Assembly (NCBI RefSeq): GCF_018122735.1 | Contig: NZ_JAGRRD010000001.1 | Location: forward strand, 706,382-770,381 | Origin: Azoarcus sp. L1K30 | GTDB lineage: Bacteria; Pseudomonadota; Gammaproteobacteria; Burkholderiales; Rhodocyclaceae | Length of the DNA: 64,000 nucleotides | Direction: 5' to 3' | Shown here: positions 26,057 through 34,450 of the stretch, piece after piece | Layout: each line of letters opens with the position of its first letter | Position numbering within the stretch: the first letter of the stretch is position 1 | Notes under the pieces: model-generated | What the model saw: the letters and a program-made list of their open reading frames with translations, nothing else | Databases searched by the model: none | What the model was told of the DNA's origin: nothing | Made by a program: the position numbers and the translations under genes

Positions 26057-26362
26057 TTAGTGCTGCAGCTTGCAGCATCGGCACTCTGGCTGGCAATAAC
26101 CGTGACGGTTCCGGCGCATCTGGCGGTAGTTGGTGACGTCGAGACGCATACCATCCGGGTCGATGAAAAAGGTGACCCAGTAGTCCGCTGCGTACTCAGG
26201 GTAAAGTCCCGTCTCCGACGCCGCTACGCCAACGGGATACTCGACCCGAAGGCAGAAATGATGAAGCCCTGGTGCATAGGGGGCTTGCTCATTGGCGTCG
26301 TGCGGCGGTCGAATAGGTCCGGGCGGCAAGTGCCGATCAGCTGATCTTGCGACGCAAGACAA
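26057..26362 (-). pseudogene. Remnant of a VOC family gene with internal deletion
   Basis: The translation keeps two typical VOC pieces in one frame, APGLHHFCLRV and YAADYWVTFFIDPDGMRLDVTNYR, but the 15-20 residues that normally separate them and the N-terminal half of the protein are missing. The frame starts within the 3' end of the neighbouring surface-protein gene and lies upstream of the C39-like gene. I read it as a decayed gene. The stretch 26022-26336 otherwise holds nothing. Confidence 0.6.
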
Positions 26363-28703
26363 AAATACCGCCCAGGACCATCAGTGCCGACAGCAGAATG
26401 CGGCCCCAGTCAGAAAGCATCGGAATCGGCGTTGCCAGTGGTGCACCGGGGCCACCCGGATCAACGATGACCGAGTTCGCCAACAGGTCGTCATCACCTG
26501 CGCCGCCATCCTGCAGGGTCAGCGTGACGGTATTGCCGCTGATGGTGGCACCAGCGAACTGATACCAATGGGCCACCGGGTTGGCGATGGTCTTGCCGTA
26601 TTTCCACCAGACCGTTCCGGGGGGCAGATTACTCGGATAAGTGATGGTGACCGTGGCACCGGAACCCGCTGCGCCAGTCACCAGACGCAAGTCGAACAGG
26701 CCGTGTGGGAAGGTGTAACCGGCGGGTAGGCTCGGTGGGGATTTGGCATGACCGGTGGTTGCGATGAAGCCGGCGGAATTGACCGTATCAACCGTCCAGG
26801 TGCTGCCGCTGATTTCAGCGCGGGCATTGCCGGAGGTGGTGCCGGTGAGGGCATTGGGCGCCGAGCAACTGGCATTGGTGCCACTGCTGCTTCCGTTGCA
26901 GCTCCACGCCCAGGGACTCGCACTCGAGACCCCGCTGGCGGTGCCGGCAACGCATAGATTGCTTGTTGGTGCGAAGGCGGTGGCGACGCCGTCGGCGCTG
27001 CCGCAGCTGCCGTTGACGATGGGGACCAGATCGATGGCGTTGCCATTCTTGACCGCGCCCAGATCGATGTCGGTGCAATCGTCGGTGACCACGAGGTTCG
27101 CCGAACTCAGCGTGGTGGCGGAAATGACGCCGGGCAGCGTGGTCCCGGTGGTGATGCCGCCGCAGGTGGCTGGATTGCCGGTAATGACCTCGATTTTTGC
27201 CCCGGCTGGCAGGCTGGCACTGCCGCTTACGGTGAGTTTGCCGAATTGGCTACTGGCGTTGACCTTGACTCGCAAGGTGCCGACGGTGCCAGAGATGGCC
27301 TGCGTGTAGCCGCCATTGAGGGTGGAGTTGGTATTGGCGGGTAGAACGATGGTGCCCGCATTGGTCAGCGGGCCTGTGCCCTGCAGACTCAACTGGCCAT
27401 CGAGAGTGCCACCGGCCTGGTTGGCAATCAGCGTCAGCGCGCTGGCGGCATCGGTACGGATCGATGCCGCGGGGCCGGTAATGGTGCCGCTGTTGGAAAT
27501 CGTGCCGCTGGTGGCGGCGAGCACGTTGATGCCGTACCCAGCGCCGCCGGTGGCCGTGATCTGGCCGCTGTTAGTGATGTCCAATGGTCCGGCGGCGGAA
27601 TTGGCGCTGACGCCGTGCTGGCCGGAAACCGACCCCCCATTCGAGATGTCGATGGTGCCCGACGGGGTTTCCGCTGCAATGGCGTAGTCGTCGGCGGCGG
27701 TGATGTTACCGGTCAGCGTATTGGTGACGGTGACATTTCCGTAGGCGCCGACGGTTCCAGGATCCATGTCTACCCCGGCGCGAATACCCGAGTAGCCGGC
27801 ACGCGTTGCCACCACGGCTGGATCGTCGGCGGCAGTCAGCGTGCCGCTGTTGATGACGGTGACGTCGCCATATTCCGATGCACCCTGAAGCGCGCTGTCG
27901 TCACCAGAGCTGACAATGCCGGAGTTGGTGATGCTGGCCGCGCCGTTATTCGACCAGGCGACCAAGCCCTGGCGGGTGGTCGAGGTGACGGTGCCGCCGA
28001 TGTTGTTAATGGTGGACAAGCCTTGATAGTTGATCGAACGGGCGCCCGCCTGATAGGCGTTGACGGTGCCGGTATTCGTGATGCTGACCACCACCGGGCT
28101 GGAGACAAGATCGTTGTATCCACCGTCCGCATACAGGCCCCGATCAGTCACCGAAGTGACATGCCCGTCATTGCTGACCGTGACCGGCCCCAGGTTGGTG
28201 CTTGCGGTTACGCCATCGGAACCGGTCGAGTGTACGGTGGCCGCAGACGTGATGGAGATGGCTCCGGACGTGTCGTTGCGAACCCAGATTCCGCCAAAGC
28301 CCCCGTTCGAGGTGATATTGACCGTGGACTCCGCCGTTACGGTGGCTTTGCGGTTGGCCTCCGTCGTCTGCATGATGACGCCGCTGTAATCCGTTCTGTT
28401 GATGACGGTGTTGCCGGTCAGGTTGAGCGTTTGATCGTAGGGGCCGCTCGCACCCGGGTCTGGACGGAGTTCGACCGATGCCGTGGTTTCACTGTCTACC
28501 GTCAGTGAGGTGGTGCCGGTGCCTGTCATGAACTGGATGTAATCCGCGGCACAATGCTGGGCGATGATGGTGCCGGTGCTGGTGCAGGCGGCGTACGCGG
28601 CAAGTGGATTGACGATGGCGCCAATGGCCGTGAACATCAAGCTCCGTCTGACGTTGCGACGAGCTTGGGCATTGAGCTGGAGTCCTTGGGTCGTGAGCTT
28701 CAT
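26337..28703 (-). CDS. Secreted beta-helical repeat protein with choice-of-anchor U domain and IPTL-type sorting signal
   Basis: A 788-residue surface protein. A long signal peptide (cleavage near AYA-A, residue 38) precedes a region (about 60-480) of degenerate repeats like ITNSGTITG and VSNDGHVTS, as in autotransporter passenger beta-helices. Residues about 590-750 look like a choice-of-anchor U domain (FPHGLFDLRL, GTVWWKYGKT). It ends with IPMLSDWG, a hydrophobic helix and RRK, matching the IPTL-CTERM signal processed by exosortase-type systems; the usual Thr is Met. No exosortase gene is nearby. Serine, threonine and asparagine richness is typical of such proteins. Confidence 0.82.
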   Translation of the reverse strand: MKLTTQGLQLNAQARRNVRRSLMFTAIGAIVNPLAAYAACTSTGTIIAQHCAADYIQFMTGTGTTSLTVDSETTASVELRPDPGASGPYDQTLNLTGNTVINRTDYSGVIMQTTEANRKATVTAESTVNITSNGGFGGIWVRNDTSGAISITSAATVHSTGSDGVTASTNLGPVTVSNDGHVTSVTDRGLYADGGYNDLVSSPVVVSITNTGTVNAYQAGARSINYQGLSTINNIGGTVTSTTRQGLVAWSNNGAASITNSGIVSSGDDSALQGASEYGDVTVINSGTLTAADDPAVVATRAGYSGIRAGVDMDPGTVGAYGNVTVTNTLTGNITAADDYAIAAETPSGTIDISNGGSVSGQHGVSANSAAGPLDITNSGQITATGGAGYGINVLAATSGTISNSGTITGPAASIRTDAASALTLIANQAGGTLDGQLSLQGTGPLTNAGTIVLPANTNSTLNGGYTQAISGTVGTLRVKVNASSQFGKLTVSGSASLPAGAKIEVITGNPATCGGITTGTTLPGVISATTLSSANLVVTDDCTDIDLGAVKNGNAIDLVPIVNGSCGSADGVATAFAPTSNLCVAGTASGVSSASPWAWSCNGSSSGTNASCSAPNALTGTTSGNARAEISGSTWTVDTVNSAGFIATTGHAKSPPSLPAGYTFPHGLFDLRLVTGAAGSGATVTITYPSNLPPGTVWWKYGKTIANPVAHWYQFAGATISGNTVTLTLQDGGAGDDDLLANSVIVDPGGPGAPLATPIPMLSDWGRILLSALMVLGGIFVLRRKIS

Positions 28704-28709
28704 TTGTAT

Positions 28710-28745
28710 GGTCTATGACGGTGGACGTTCTAGAGTGCATAGACC
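28710..28745. promoter_or_regulatory. Inverted repeat just upstream of the surface-protein gene
   Basis: GGTCTATG and CATAGACC form perfect 8-base arms separated by 20 bases, ending 7 bases before the ATG. No Shine-Dalgarno sequence is visible there, so the repeat could be an operator or an mRNA hairpin over the ribosome-binding region. Confidence 0.4.
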
Positions 28746-28941
28746 GATACCGAACTGCAGAGGTGGAGCGGTCACGCCGACGGAGACCCATTATGGCTGA
28801 TCTATTCCAGATCTCTATTGTCATTTTTGACAGGTTGAAGGTCAGCACGGTCCGAAGATCGAACAGGCCTGGGAGCCGTCCCCCTTCACCGCTCACTAAC
28901 CGGCCGGATCTTCGATCTGGCTACCGTACGGATCGCGAATA

Positions 28942-28972
28942 GCGGTTTCCGGAGAAACCGCACTGGGTTTTT
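28942..28972 (+). terminator. Terminator-like hairpin with T-run, no gene in front
   Basis: GCGGTTTC-CGGA-GAAACCGC is a perfect 8-bp stem with a tetraloop, followed after six bases by TTTTT on the plus strand. No plus-strand protein gene precedes it, so it might end a small RNA or be a chance structure. Confidence 0.35.
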
Positions 28973-29254
28973 GATCTTCTCCGTGGTTTTGGAGCCAGGA
29001 GAATCTCGAGAGATAGCTTCCAGAAAAATAAGGAAGGCATACGCAACAGCTTGCCGCTTGCTCTGCAACAACTTCTTACGGTCGAGCGGGGCTTGCGGGA
29101 GAGCAGCCCGTGGGTGGCGCGAGGTATTTGGATGAGAAGACGGACCGGGGCTGATGGCTGTGAGTGGTTTCCCCACGTGGCGCAATGCGGACCGCCCGCC
29201 GTTTGTGAGCAGCGAAGCGCCGTCGACGGTTAAAGGTGGTCCGCTCTCTCGCTC

Positions 29255-32044
29255 CTACAGTGCCCGCGTCAACACGCCGATCGGCGGTGCCCATTCCTCG
29301 GCGGGCGGTTTTTTCCGTGTGACCAGCGTGAGCTGCGCCGGTGCGAACACGTTGGCGTTGTGGGTCACCGGGGTGGTGATCAGGTATTGCGCGCGGGTGG
29401 CGCGCAGGAAGGTGCCGACGCGGTCGATGTTGGCGACGTCGAGGTGGGCGAAGGGTTCGTCGATGAAGACGAATCCGCCGGGGCGGGCGTCGTCCATCAG
29501 CAGGGCGATGAGCAGGATCAGCGACTTCATCACCTGCTGGCCGCCGGAGGCTTCGCCGTCGTTGAGGCCGACGGCGCCCTTGCGGTCGAAGTCGAAGCGC
29601 ACTTCGAGGCCGGCGGCGCCGAGCGAGACGTCGTCGTTTTCCAGGTGCGGGGTGGGGCAGTCGACGCTGACGTTGGAGAGGTCGCCGAGCGACTTCAGGT
29701 TCTTGCCGTACTGGCGCACCGTGGCGCGCAGCTTGGCGATGTACGCGGCACGCGCTTCGTCGGTATGGCGGCTGGCGGTGGCGCAGTAGGCCTGGCGGTC
29801 GGCATAGTCGCGCTCGCGGGTGCGCAGGTCGGCGGTGATGCGGTCGCGCAGCGTGAGCACCGAGACGTCGGTGATCCAGTCGCCCTCATCGAGGTGGCGG
29901 TGCAGGCGCTCGAGTTGCAGGCGGGCGCCGCGGGCGTCGCCGTATTTGTCGGCGAGCAGCGCGATGTCGGCGTGGTCCATCCAGTGTGCGGGCATGCCGC
30001 GACGGCGGCGGCGCAGCTTGACGATGCGCTGGGCCTGGGCGTGGCGGCGCGGGGCGTGTTCGCGGGCGATGTCGGCCAGGCGCAGCTCGACGGCCTTCTG
30101 CTCGCGGTGGCGGCGGTCGAGTTCGATCTCGATGCCACGCAGTTTCTCGGCGACTTCGTCGAGTGCGCCGCGGGCCTCGGCACGCTCGGCGATGGCTTCG
30201 GTGAGCGCCTTGGTGGCGGCGGGCAGTTCGGCTTCGGCGCTGGCGTACTTCTCGGTGTTGGCGGCGAGCAGCTGGGCCGATTGCAGGCCGAGCAGGCGCT
30301 GGCGGATGCCGGTGAGGGTGTTGCCGGCGGCGTCGAGCCTGGGGCGGATGGCTTGCAGCTGCTTGTCCAGCTGGGCGATTTCGTCTTCGAGATCGTCGAT
30401 GCGCGACTGGCGGGCGAGTTCGCCGAAGTGGAAGTCGTGCGGGCGGCCGAGGTGGCGGGCGCCGCGGCGTTCGCGGTGGTAGGCGTCGCGGGTGATCCAT
30501 TCCTGCTCGCGCGGCAGGTCGTGCGCGGCGTCGGCATCTTCCACGCGGCGGATGCGGTTGAGCAGGTCGGTGAGCCAGCGCGGCACCGGGGCGCTGAAGT
30601 TGACCACTTCGGCCAGGCTCATCGGGCGCGGCGGCGGGGCGGTTTCGCGCTCGGGCACGACGAAGTGGCGGAAGCGCTCGCGCTCGCCCAGCGCCCAGGC
30701 GGCATGACGGTCGGATTCGCGCTCGAGCAGAATCACATGCCGGTAGGGGCGCAGGATGGCTTCGATGGCCACTTGCCACGCCGGGTCGGTGATTTCGACC
30801 ACTTCGGCCAGGCCCTGGTGGCCGATGCCTTCGGCCGACAGCGTGGCGCGGAAGCGGCTGACCTCGACGTCGCCCGGGGGGCCACTGCGGCTGCGCGCGG
30901 CACGCAGTTGTTCGCTCTTTTCCTCGAACGCGGCAAGCAGTTCGCGCTCCTTGCGGCGCAGGGCGAGCAGGGCGGCGTCGGCCGCCTCGTGTTCCTTCTC
31001 GAGGGCGACGGCGTCGGCGCCGTGTTCGGCGGCGAGTTGGGTGCGCAGCGCGTCGCGCTCGGCCAGCGTCTTCTCGATGTCGCGCACACGGTCGTGGGCG
31101 GCCAGGTGGCGCTGTTCGGCGTCCTTGTCGTGCTGCTTGAGGCGGTTGCGCTCGGCGGCTGCGGCCTGCTGTTCGGTCTGGATGTCGGCGACGCGGTTGC
31201 GGGCGTCGCGCTGTTCTGCGAGCTTGCTGGCGCGCTCGCGGTTCAGGCGCAGCAGTTCGTCGCGCTCGGTGGCGACTTCGCGGCTGAGTTCGGCACATTC
31301 GAGGCGCGGCACGATCTCGGCTTCCAGGGCATGGATCTCGTCGCTGAGCTGCTTCCATTCCAGGAAACGGTCGGCTTCGAGGCGCTTGGTTTCGGCCTGG
31401 GCGCGCAGGCGGTCGAGGTCGATGCCGAGCGATTCGAGCTCGCGTTCGGCGTTCTTCTGTTCTTCGCGGGCAGCAGCGTAGTTGTCGAGCACTTCCTTGT
31501 CGCCGAAGACGTCGAACACCAGTTCGAGCAGGGCCTTGGGCGAGTACTCGCACAGCTTGTCGGTGTCGCCCTGTTCCAGCGACAGGACCTTGGCGATGGC
31601 CGGGGTGAGTCCGCCCCAGGCCAGCCGCGTCTGGTAGTCGCGCAGGCCGGTCCAGTCGGAGGAGGTTTCGAGCGCTTCGATGGACAGGTTGCCGTCGACG
31701 ATGGCGTAGTCGCGCGTCCATTCGCCGCCGCTTTTGCGGATGCGGCAGGCCAGCGTGACCTCGTCGGACAGGCACGGAAAGAAGGGGCGGCGCCCATTGG
31801 TGCCGGGGACGTTGGCGACCACGGCACGAATCCATGCGAAGCTGCGCTCGGCGCGGCGCACGTAGCGGCGGAAGTCGCGCTTGCCTGAGCAGCGCAGCGC
31901 GAACAGCGTGCGCATGGCGTCGAGGAGGGTGGTCTTGCCGGAGCCATTAGGGCCGACGATGGTGATGATCTGGGCGTCCAGCGGCAGGCTGAAACGGCGC
32001 CAGTAGTCCCAGTGGACCAGTTCGAGCGTCTTGATGTGGAACAT
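29255..32044 (-). CDS. mksB: SMC-type ATPase of a condensin-like complex (MksB/JetC-like)
   Basis: A 929-residue SMC-architecture ATPase: N-terminal head with Walker A GPNGSGKTT (31-39), coiled coil about 180-395, hinge about 405-540, returning coiled coil about 545-770 and C-terminal head with signature SGGQ (833-836), Walker B FVFIDEP (858-864) and HLD D-loop. It is much shorter than bacterial SMC (about 1,170) or MukB, and close in size to MksB. The hinge (GHQGLAEVVEITDPAW) looks like a canonical SMC hinge rather than the reduced MukB one. It follows the MukE-like gene after five bases and should form a DNA-loop-extruding complex with it and the kleisin-like protein. Confidence 0.82.
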   Translation of the reverse strand: MFHIKTLELVHWDYWRRFSLPLDAQIITIVGPNGSGKTTLLDAMRTLFALRCSGKRDFRRYVRRAERSFAWIRAVVANVPGTNGRRPFFPCLSDEVTLACRIRKSGGEWTRDYAIVDGNLSIEALETSSDWTGLRDYQTRLAWGGLTPAIAKVLSLEQGDTDKLCEYSPKALLELVFDVFGDKEVLDNYAAAREEQKNAERELESLGIDLDRLRAQAETKRLEADRFLEWKQLSDEIHALEAEIVPRLECAELSREVATERDELLRLNRERASKLAEQRDARNRVADIQTEQQAAAAERNRLKQHDKDAEQRHLAAHDRVRDIEKTLAERDALRTQLAAEHGADAVALEKEHEAADAALLALRRKERELLAAFEEKSEQLRAARSRSGPPGDVEVSRFRATLSAEGIGHQGLAEVVEITDPAWQVAIEAILRPYRHVILLERESDRHAAWALGERERFRHFVVPERETAPPPRPMSLAEVVNFSAPVPRWLTDLLNRIRRVEDADAAHDLPREQEWITRDAYHRERRGARHLGRPHDFHFGELARQSRIDDLEDEIAQLDKQLQAIRPRLDAAGNTLTGIRQRLLGLQSAQLLAANTEKYASAEAELPAATKALTEAIAERAEARGALDEVAEKLRGIEIELDRRHREQKAVELRLADIAREHAPRRHAQAQRIVKLRRRRRGMPAHWMDHADIALLADKYGDARGARLQLERLHRHLDEGDWITDVSVLTLRDRITADLRTRERDYADRQAYCATASRHTDEARAAYIAKLRATVRQYGKNLKSLGDLSNVSVDCPTPHLENDDVSLGAAGLEVRFDFDRKGAVGLNDGEASGGQQVMKSLILLIALLMDDARPGGFVFIDEPFAHLDVANIDRVGTFLRATRAQYLITTPVTHNANVFAPAQLTLVTRKKPPAEEWAPPIGVLTRAL

Positions 32045-32049
32045 CGTGA

Positions 32050-32763
32050 TCAGTCTTCCGTGTCTTCGTCGGGCAGGTCGTCGTCGGGAAGCACGTCGGC
32101 GGCGTCGAAGGCGTTGGCTTTGGGGAGGGCATGGCCGGCTTCTGCGAGCACGTCGGCGAGGGTGCCGTGGATGATGCGATCGGCGAGCAGGCGGTAGTCG
32201 AGGGCGACGTCGAGCAGCGGGCCTTCGAGGATCTGGCCGTTGCGGCGCTCGATGAAGCCGAGGCGGGCGAGCTTGCCGAGGGCGAAATTGCGCACCTTGG
32301 TCTTGCCGCCGAGACGGGCGCCGAAATCTGCGATCAGCGAGGCTTCGGACAGGCCGGCGGAGACGGCGTCGCCGTGCTGTACCGGCTTTTCGCCACCGAA
32401 CATGTCGGTCTGGCCGTCGTCGATGACGTCGCGGCGGGTGACCTGGCGCTCGCGCTTGGGCAGCACGATGAGCGACCAGATGATGACCAGCAGGGCGATC
32501 TCGTCGCGTGTGAGGCCGAGATTGCTGGCGGCGTATTCGCGCGTGGCACCGAACACCGGTTCGTGCATGTCGGCGTTGAGGCCGACGGCGACGTGCGCGG
32601 CGTAGGGATTGTCGAGCAGGCGCAGGCCGACGGCGGCAAGGCGGCGGTCGAGGTCTTGGCGGAAGGTCTCATCGACCAGCGCGCGCCGCACCAGGCGGTC
32701 GGTGCGCGGCAACCAGCGCTGGTTGAGCAGGCGCGCGGTGAGGGTTTGCAGTTCGTGTTCCAT
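32050..32763 (-). CDS. mksE: MukE/MksE-like winged-helix subunit of the condensin-like complex
   Basis: A 237-residue protein with winged-helix character, e.g. SEASLIADFGARLGGKTKVRNFALGKLARLGFIER (split here only for description; about residues 140-175), and an acidic C-terminus rich in Asp and Glu. Length and position between a kleisin-like and an SMC gene match MksE/MukE/JetB subunits, which bind the kleisin. The start shares one base with the stop of the upstream gene (TGATG), a sign of coupled translation. The assignment rests mainly on architecture and context. Confidence 0.72.
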   Translation of the reverse strand: MEHELQTLTARLLNQRWLPRTDRLVRRALVDETFRQDLDRRLAAVGLRLLDNPYAAHVAVGLNADMHEPVFGATREYAASNLGLTRDEIALLVIIWSLIVLPKRERQVTRRDVIDDGQTDMFGGEKPVQHGDAVSAGLSEASLIADFGARLGGKTKVRNFALGKLARLGFIERRNGQILEGPLLDVALDYRLLADRIIHGTLADVLAEAGHALPKANAFDAADVLPDDDLPDEDTED

Positions 32764-34067
32764 CAGGTCTCCGTGGCGGAGGAGGTCTCCGCGGGGCGGG
32801 CGCCGGCGTGGGCCAGGCGGATCTCGCCCGCGGTCATGCGTGCAATTTCGTCTTCGTCGACGTCGACCAGTTGGTCGGTGAACTCGATCTGCAGCGGCAG
32901 ACGCATGAACTGGCCGACAGGGCCATCGGCGGGCCCGCCTGCGCCGCCGTCGGCAAGCAGCGCGAGCAGTGACAGGCGGTAGCTTGCGGCGGCGAAACCA
33001 CCACCGCCCACCATGGCGTGCAGCGGCGCGGCGCGCTGCAGCTGTTCGAGTCGATGGCCGAAGTGCTCGAGCAGGCGCAGGTCCTCGTGCTCGGGTGCGA
33101 TCGAGGTCGGGGCGTCATCGGCGGCGGGCAGTTCGGCTGCGGCGGCCTTGTCGTGGGTCTCGCCACCGAGCGCGGCTTCGGCACGGTCGAGCAGTTCGTG
33201 GCCGCCGGCAAGGAAGGCGGGCGCAGGGGCGGCGTCGAGCGCACCGAGGACGAGGTCGGCGAGGCGGCCGGCGTCCTGGTGGCGCAGCCAGGCCGAGACG
33301 TCGGAGGACGAAATGCCCGAGCCGCCCAAGGTCACGCGCTGGGTCTCGATCTTGTTGAGCGCGCGCTGGAAGGCGGCGTCCACGCGGGCGAGGCGGGATT
33401 GCGCCAGCCCGATGCGCTGGGCCACGCGGGCGATCTCGAAATCCACTTCGGGGTCGGACAACAGTTCGCGCAGGATGTCGGTGCCGCGCTCGAGCCAGCG
33501 CCCGTTGGCCTTCAGGCGGCTGCGGGCGGTGACGATGCGGAACTCCGAGCCCGAGGCGATGGCCTCCTCGAAGTGCCAGGTGAGATCGTTGAGCTTGGAG
33601 AGCAGGTGGCTGAGCGCGTCGGGTGTGATGCTGCCGGTGGCGCTGAGGCCGGCGAGCTGCGCGGTGAGAAAGCCGAGCTCGGCGTCCTCCTCTGCGCTGA
33701 AACGCAGCAGCATCGACAGTGCGGCGACGGCGTTGCGTCCCATGTCGGACAGGTGATACAGGCCGTCATCGGCGAAGGCCAGCAGGTCGTGCTCGCGCAG
33801 GCGCTTGAGCACGGTTTCGAGCTTGACCGGATCGAGATAGGCAAAGCGCCGCCTCAGTGCGTCCGGCGACCAGCGCGGGGCGTCCGCTTCCTGCCCGATC
33901 TCGCGCAGCACCAGCAGGCGCAGCAGGACCTCGGCGTCGGAGCCGCGAAACAGCGAGATGAAGGTGCCGACGATTCCGCGCGCAGCCAGCAGCGGCGCGA
34001 TCTCGGGCACGTCGTCGGCACTGACGCCGGGGGCGAAGAAGTCGGCGAGATTGAGCAGTGGATTCAA
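32763..34067 (-). CDS. mksF: Kleisin-like subunit of the condensin-like complex (MksF/MukF/JetA-like)
   Basis: About 434 residues from a proposed TTG start. The N-terminal third contains a winged helix (DAEVLLRLLVLREIG to YHLSDMGRNAVAALSML), then a helical middle (about 130-260) and an acidic, Ala-rich C-terminal part. Position first in the operon matches MksF/JetA. The open frame extends upstream through a palindromic repeat, which I exclude as it translates to repeat-derived sequence. Alternative start: GTG at 34127. A tiny upstream frame overlaps the TTG, so a frameshift at the true 5' end is also possible. Confidence 0.68.
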   Translation of the reverse strand: MNPLLNLADFFAPGVSADDVPEIAPLLAARGIVGTFISLFRGSDAEVLLRLLVLREIGQEADAPRWSPDALRRRFAYLDPVKLETVLKRLREHDLLAFADDGLYHLSDMGRNAVAALSMLLRFSAEEDAELGFLTAQLAGLSATGSITPDALSHLLSKLNDLTWHFEEAIASGSEFRIVTARSRLKANGRWLERGTDILRELLSDPEVDFEIARVAQRIGLAQSRLARVDAAFQRALNKIETQRVTLGGSGISSSDVSAWLRHQDAGRLADLVLGALDAAPAPAFLAGGHELLDRAEAALGGETHDKAAAAELPAADDAPTSIAPEHEDLRLLEHFGHRLEQLQRAAPLHAMVGGGGFAAASYRLSLLALLADGGAGGPADGPVGQFMRLPLQIEFTDQLVDVDEDEIARMTAGEIRLAHAGARPAETSSATET

Positions 34068-34114
34068 GGTCGTCGAGGGGTGGCAGTTAGGTCGTCTTGG
34101 AACACGGTAGTCAT
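34064..34114 (-). CDS. Possible 16-codon leader peptide coupled to the kleisin-like gene
   Basis: ATG with a well-placed GGAG seven bases upstream opens a short frame (MTTVFQDDLTATPRRP) whose TGA overlaps the proposed TTG start in a TTGA arrangement. It may be a leader that delivers ribosomes to the weak TTG start, or the true N-terminus of the kleisin-like protein separated by a frameshift. Confidence 0.35.
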   Translation of the reverse strand: MTTVFQDDLTATPRRP

Positions 34115-34184
34115 TGGAGTTCTCCACCCCTGCCAACTGGTCCAAAGGAAAGCGAAGAGCAGGTTCGGGTGGGTAGCTCTTTGC

Positions 34185-34392
34185 TCCCTCCCCTTCAAGG
34201 GGGTGAGAGCGGGGTTTCAGCGAGCATCGCTCGCTGCCGCTCGAACGACAGCGCGTCTCTGCGCCGGCTACCGGGTTGGGGTGGGGATGGGTTTCAAGTG
34301 TTTCCAACCAAAACCCATCCCCCTCCCAACCTCCCCCTTGAAGGGGGAGGCGTTCCGTTCTTGCCTTTTCCTTGACCATACAAGGGGAGGGC
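34185..34392. repeat. Dispersed palindromic repeat, copy 5
   Basis: A full-length pair: palindrome with CTCCCCTTCAAGGGGGTG, the module with GAACGACAGCGCGTCTCTGC also present at 10.4 kb, the GGATGGGTTT arms in inverted orientation, a perfect palindrome and the TGACCATACAAGGGG tail. It fills the gap between prfB and the condensin-like operon, so the operon promoter must lie in or beside it. Confidence 0.85.
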
Positions 34393-34450
34393 GTTGAAGG
34401 GCCTCACCCCACTTGATCTGAACTGACTGATTGCGGGGGTAACACTTGAC

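Larger units (their letters stand above)
28704..29254. other. Long intergenic region, AT-richer than neighbours
   Basis: A 551-base gap between the surface-protein gene and the SMC gene. It holds an inverted repeat next to the surface-protein start and a terminator-like hairpin (both listed). An open frame at 28886-29185 on the minus strand has no conserved look and I do not accept it as a gene. Confidence 0.5.

Noticed and set aside
28886-29185. Minus-strand open frame of 99 codons in the long gap
   Set aside because: No ribosome site, no conserved look and overlaps the terminator-like hairpin.
29360-31888. Long plus-strand open frame of 842 codons opposite the SMC gene
   Set aside because: It is the antisense shadow of a high-GC coding region: low-complexity Gly/Ala/Val-rich translation, no domain, while the opposite strand encodes a full SMC ATPase.
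29255-34067. Wadjet defence system
   Set aside because: Subunits A-C have plausible counterparts, but no JetD (toprim nuclease) gene lies on either side, so I do not call it Wadjet; a condensin-like role is safer.
34068-34379. N-terminal extension of the kleisin-like protein to an ATG at 34379
   Set aside because: This part is the translation of the palindromic repeat and is rich in Pro, Gly and Arg, so it is unlikely to be real protein.
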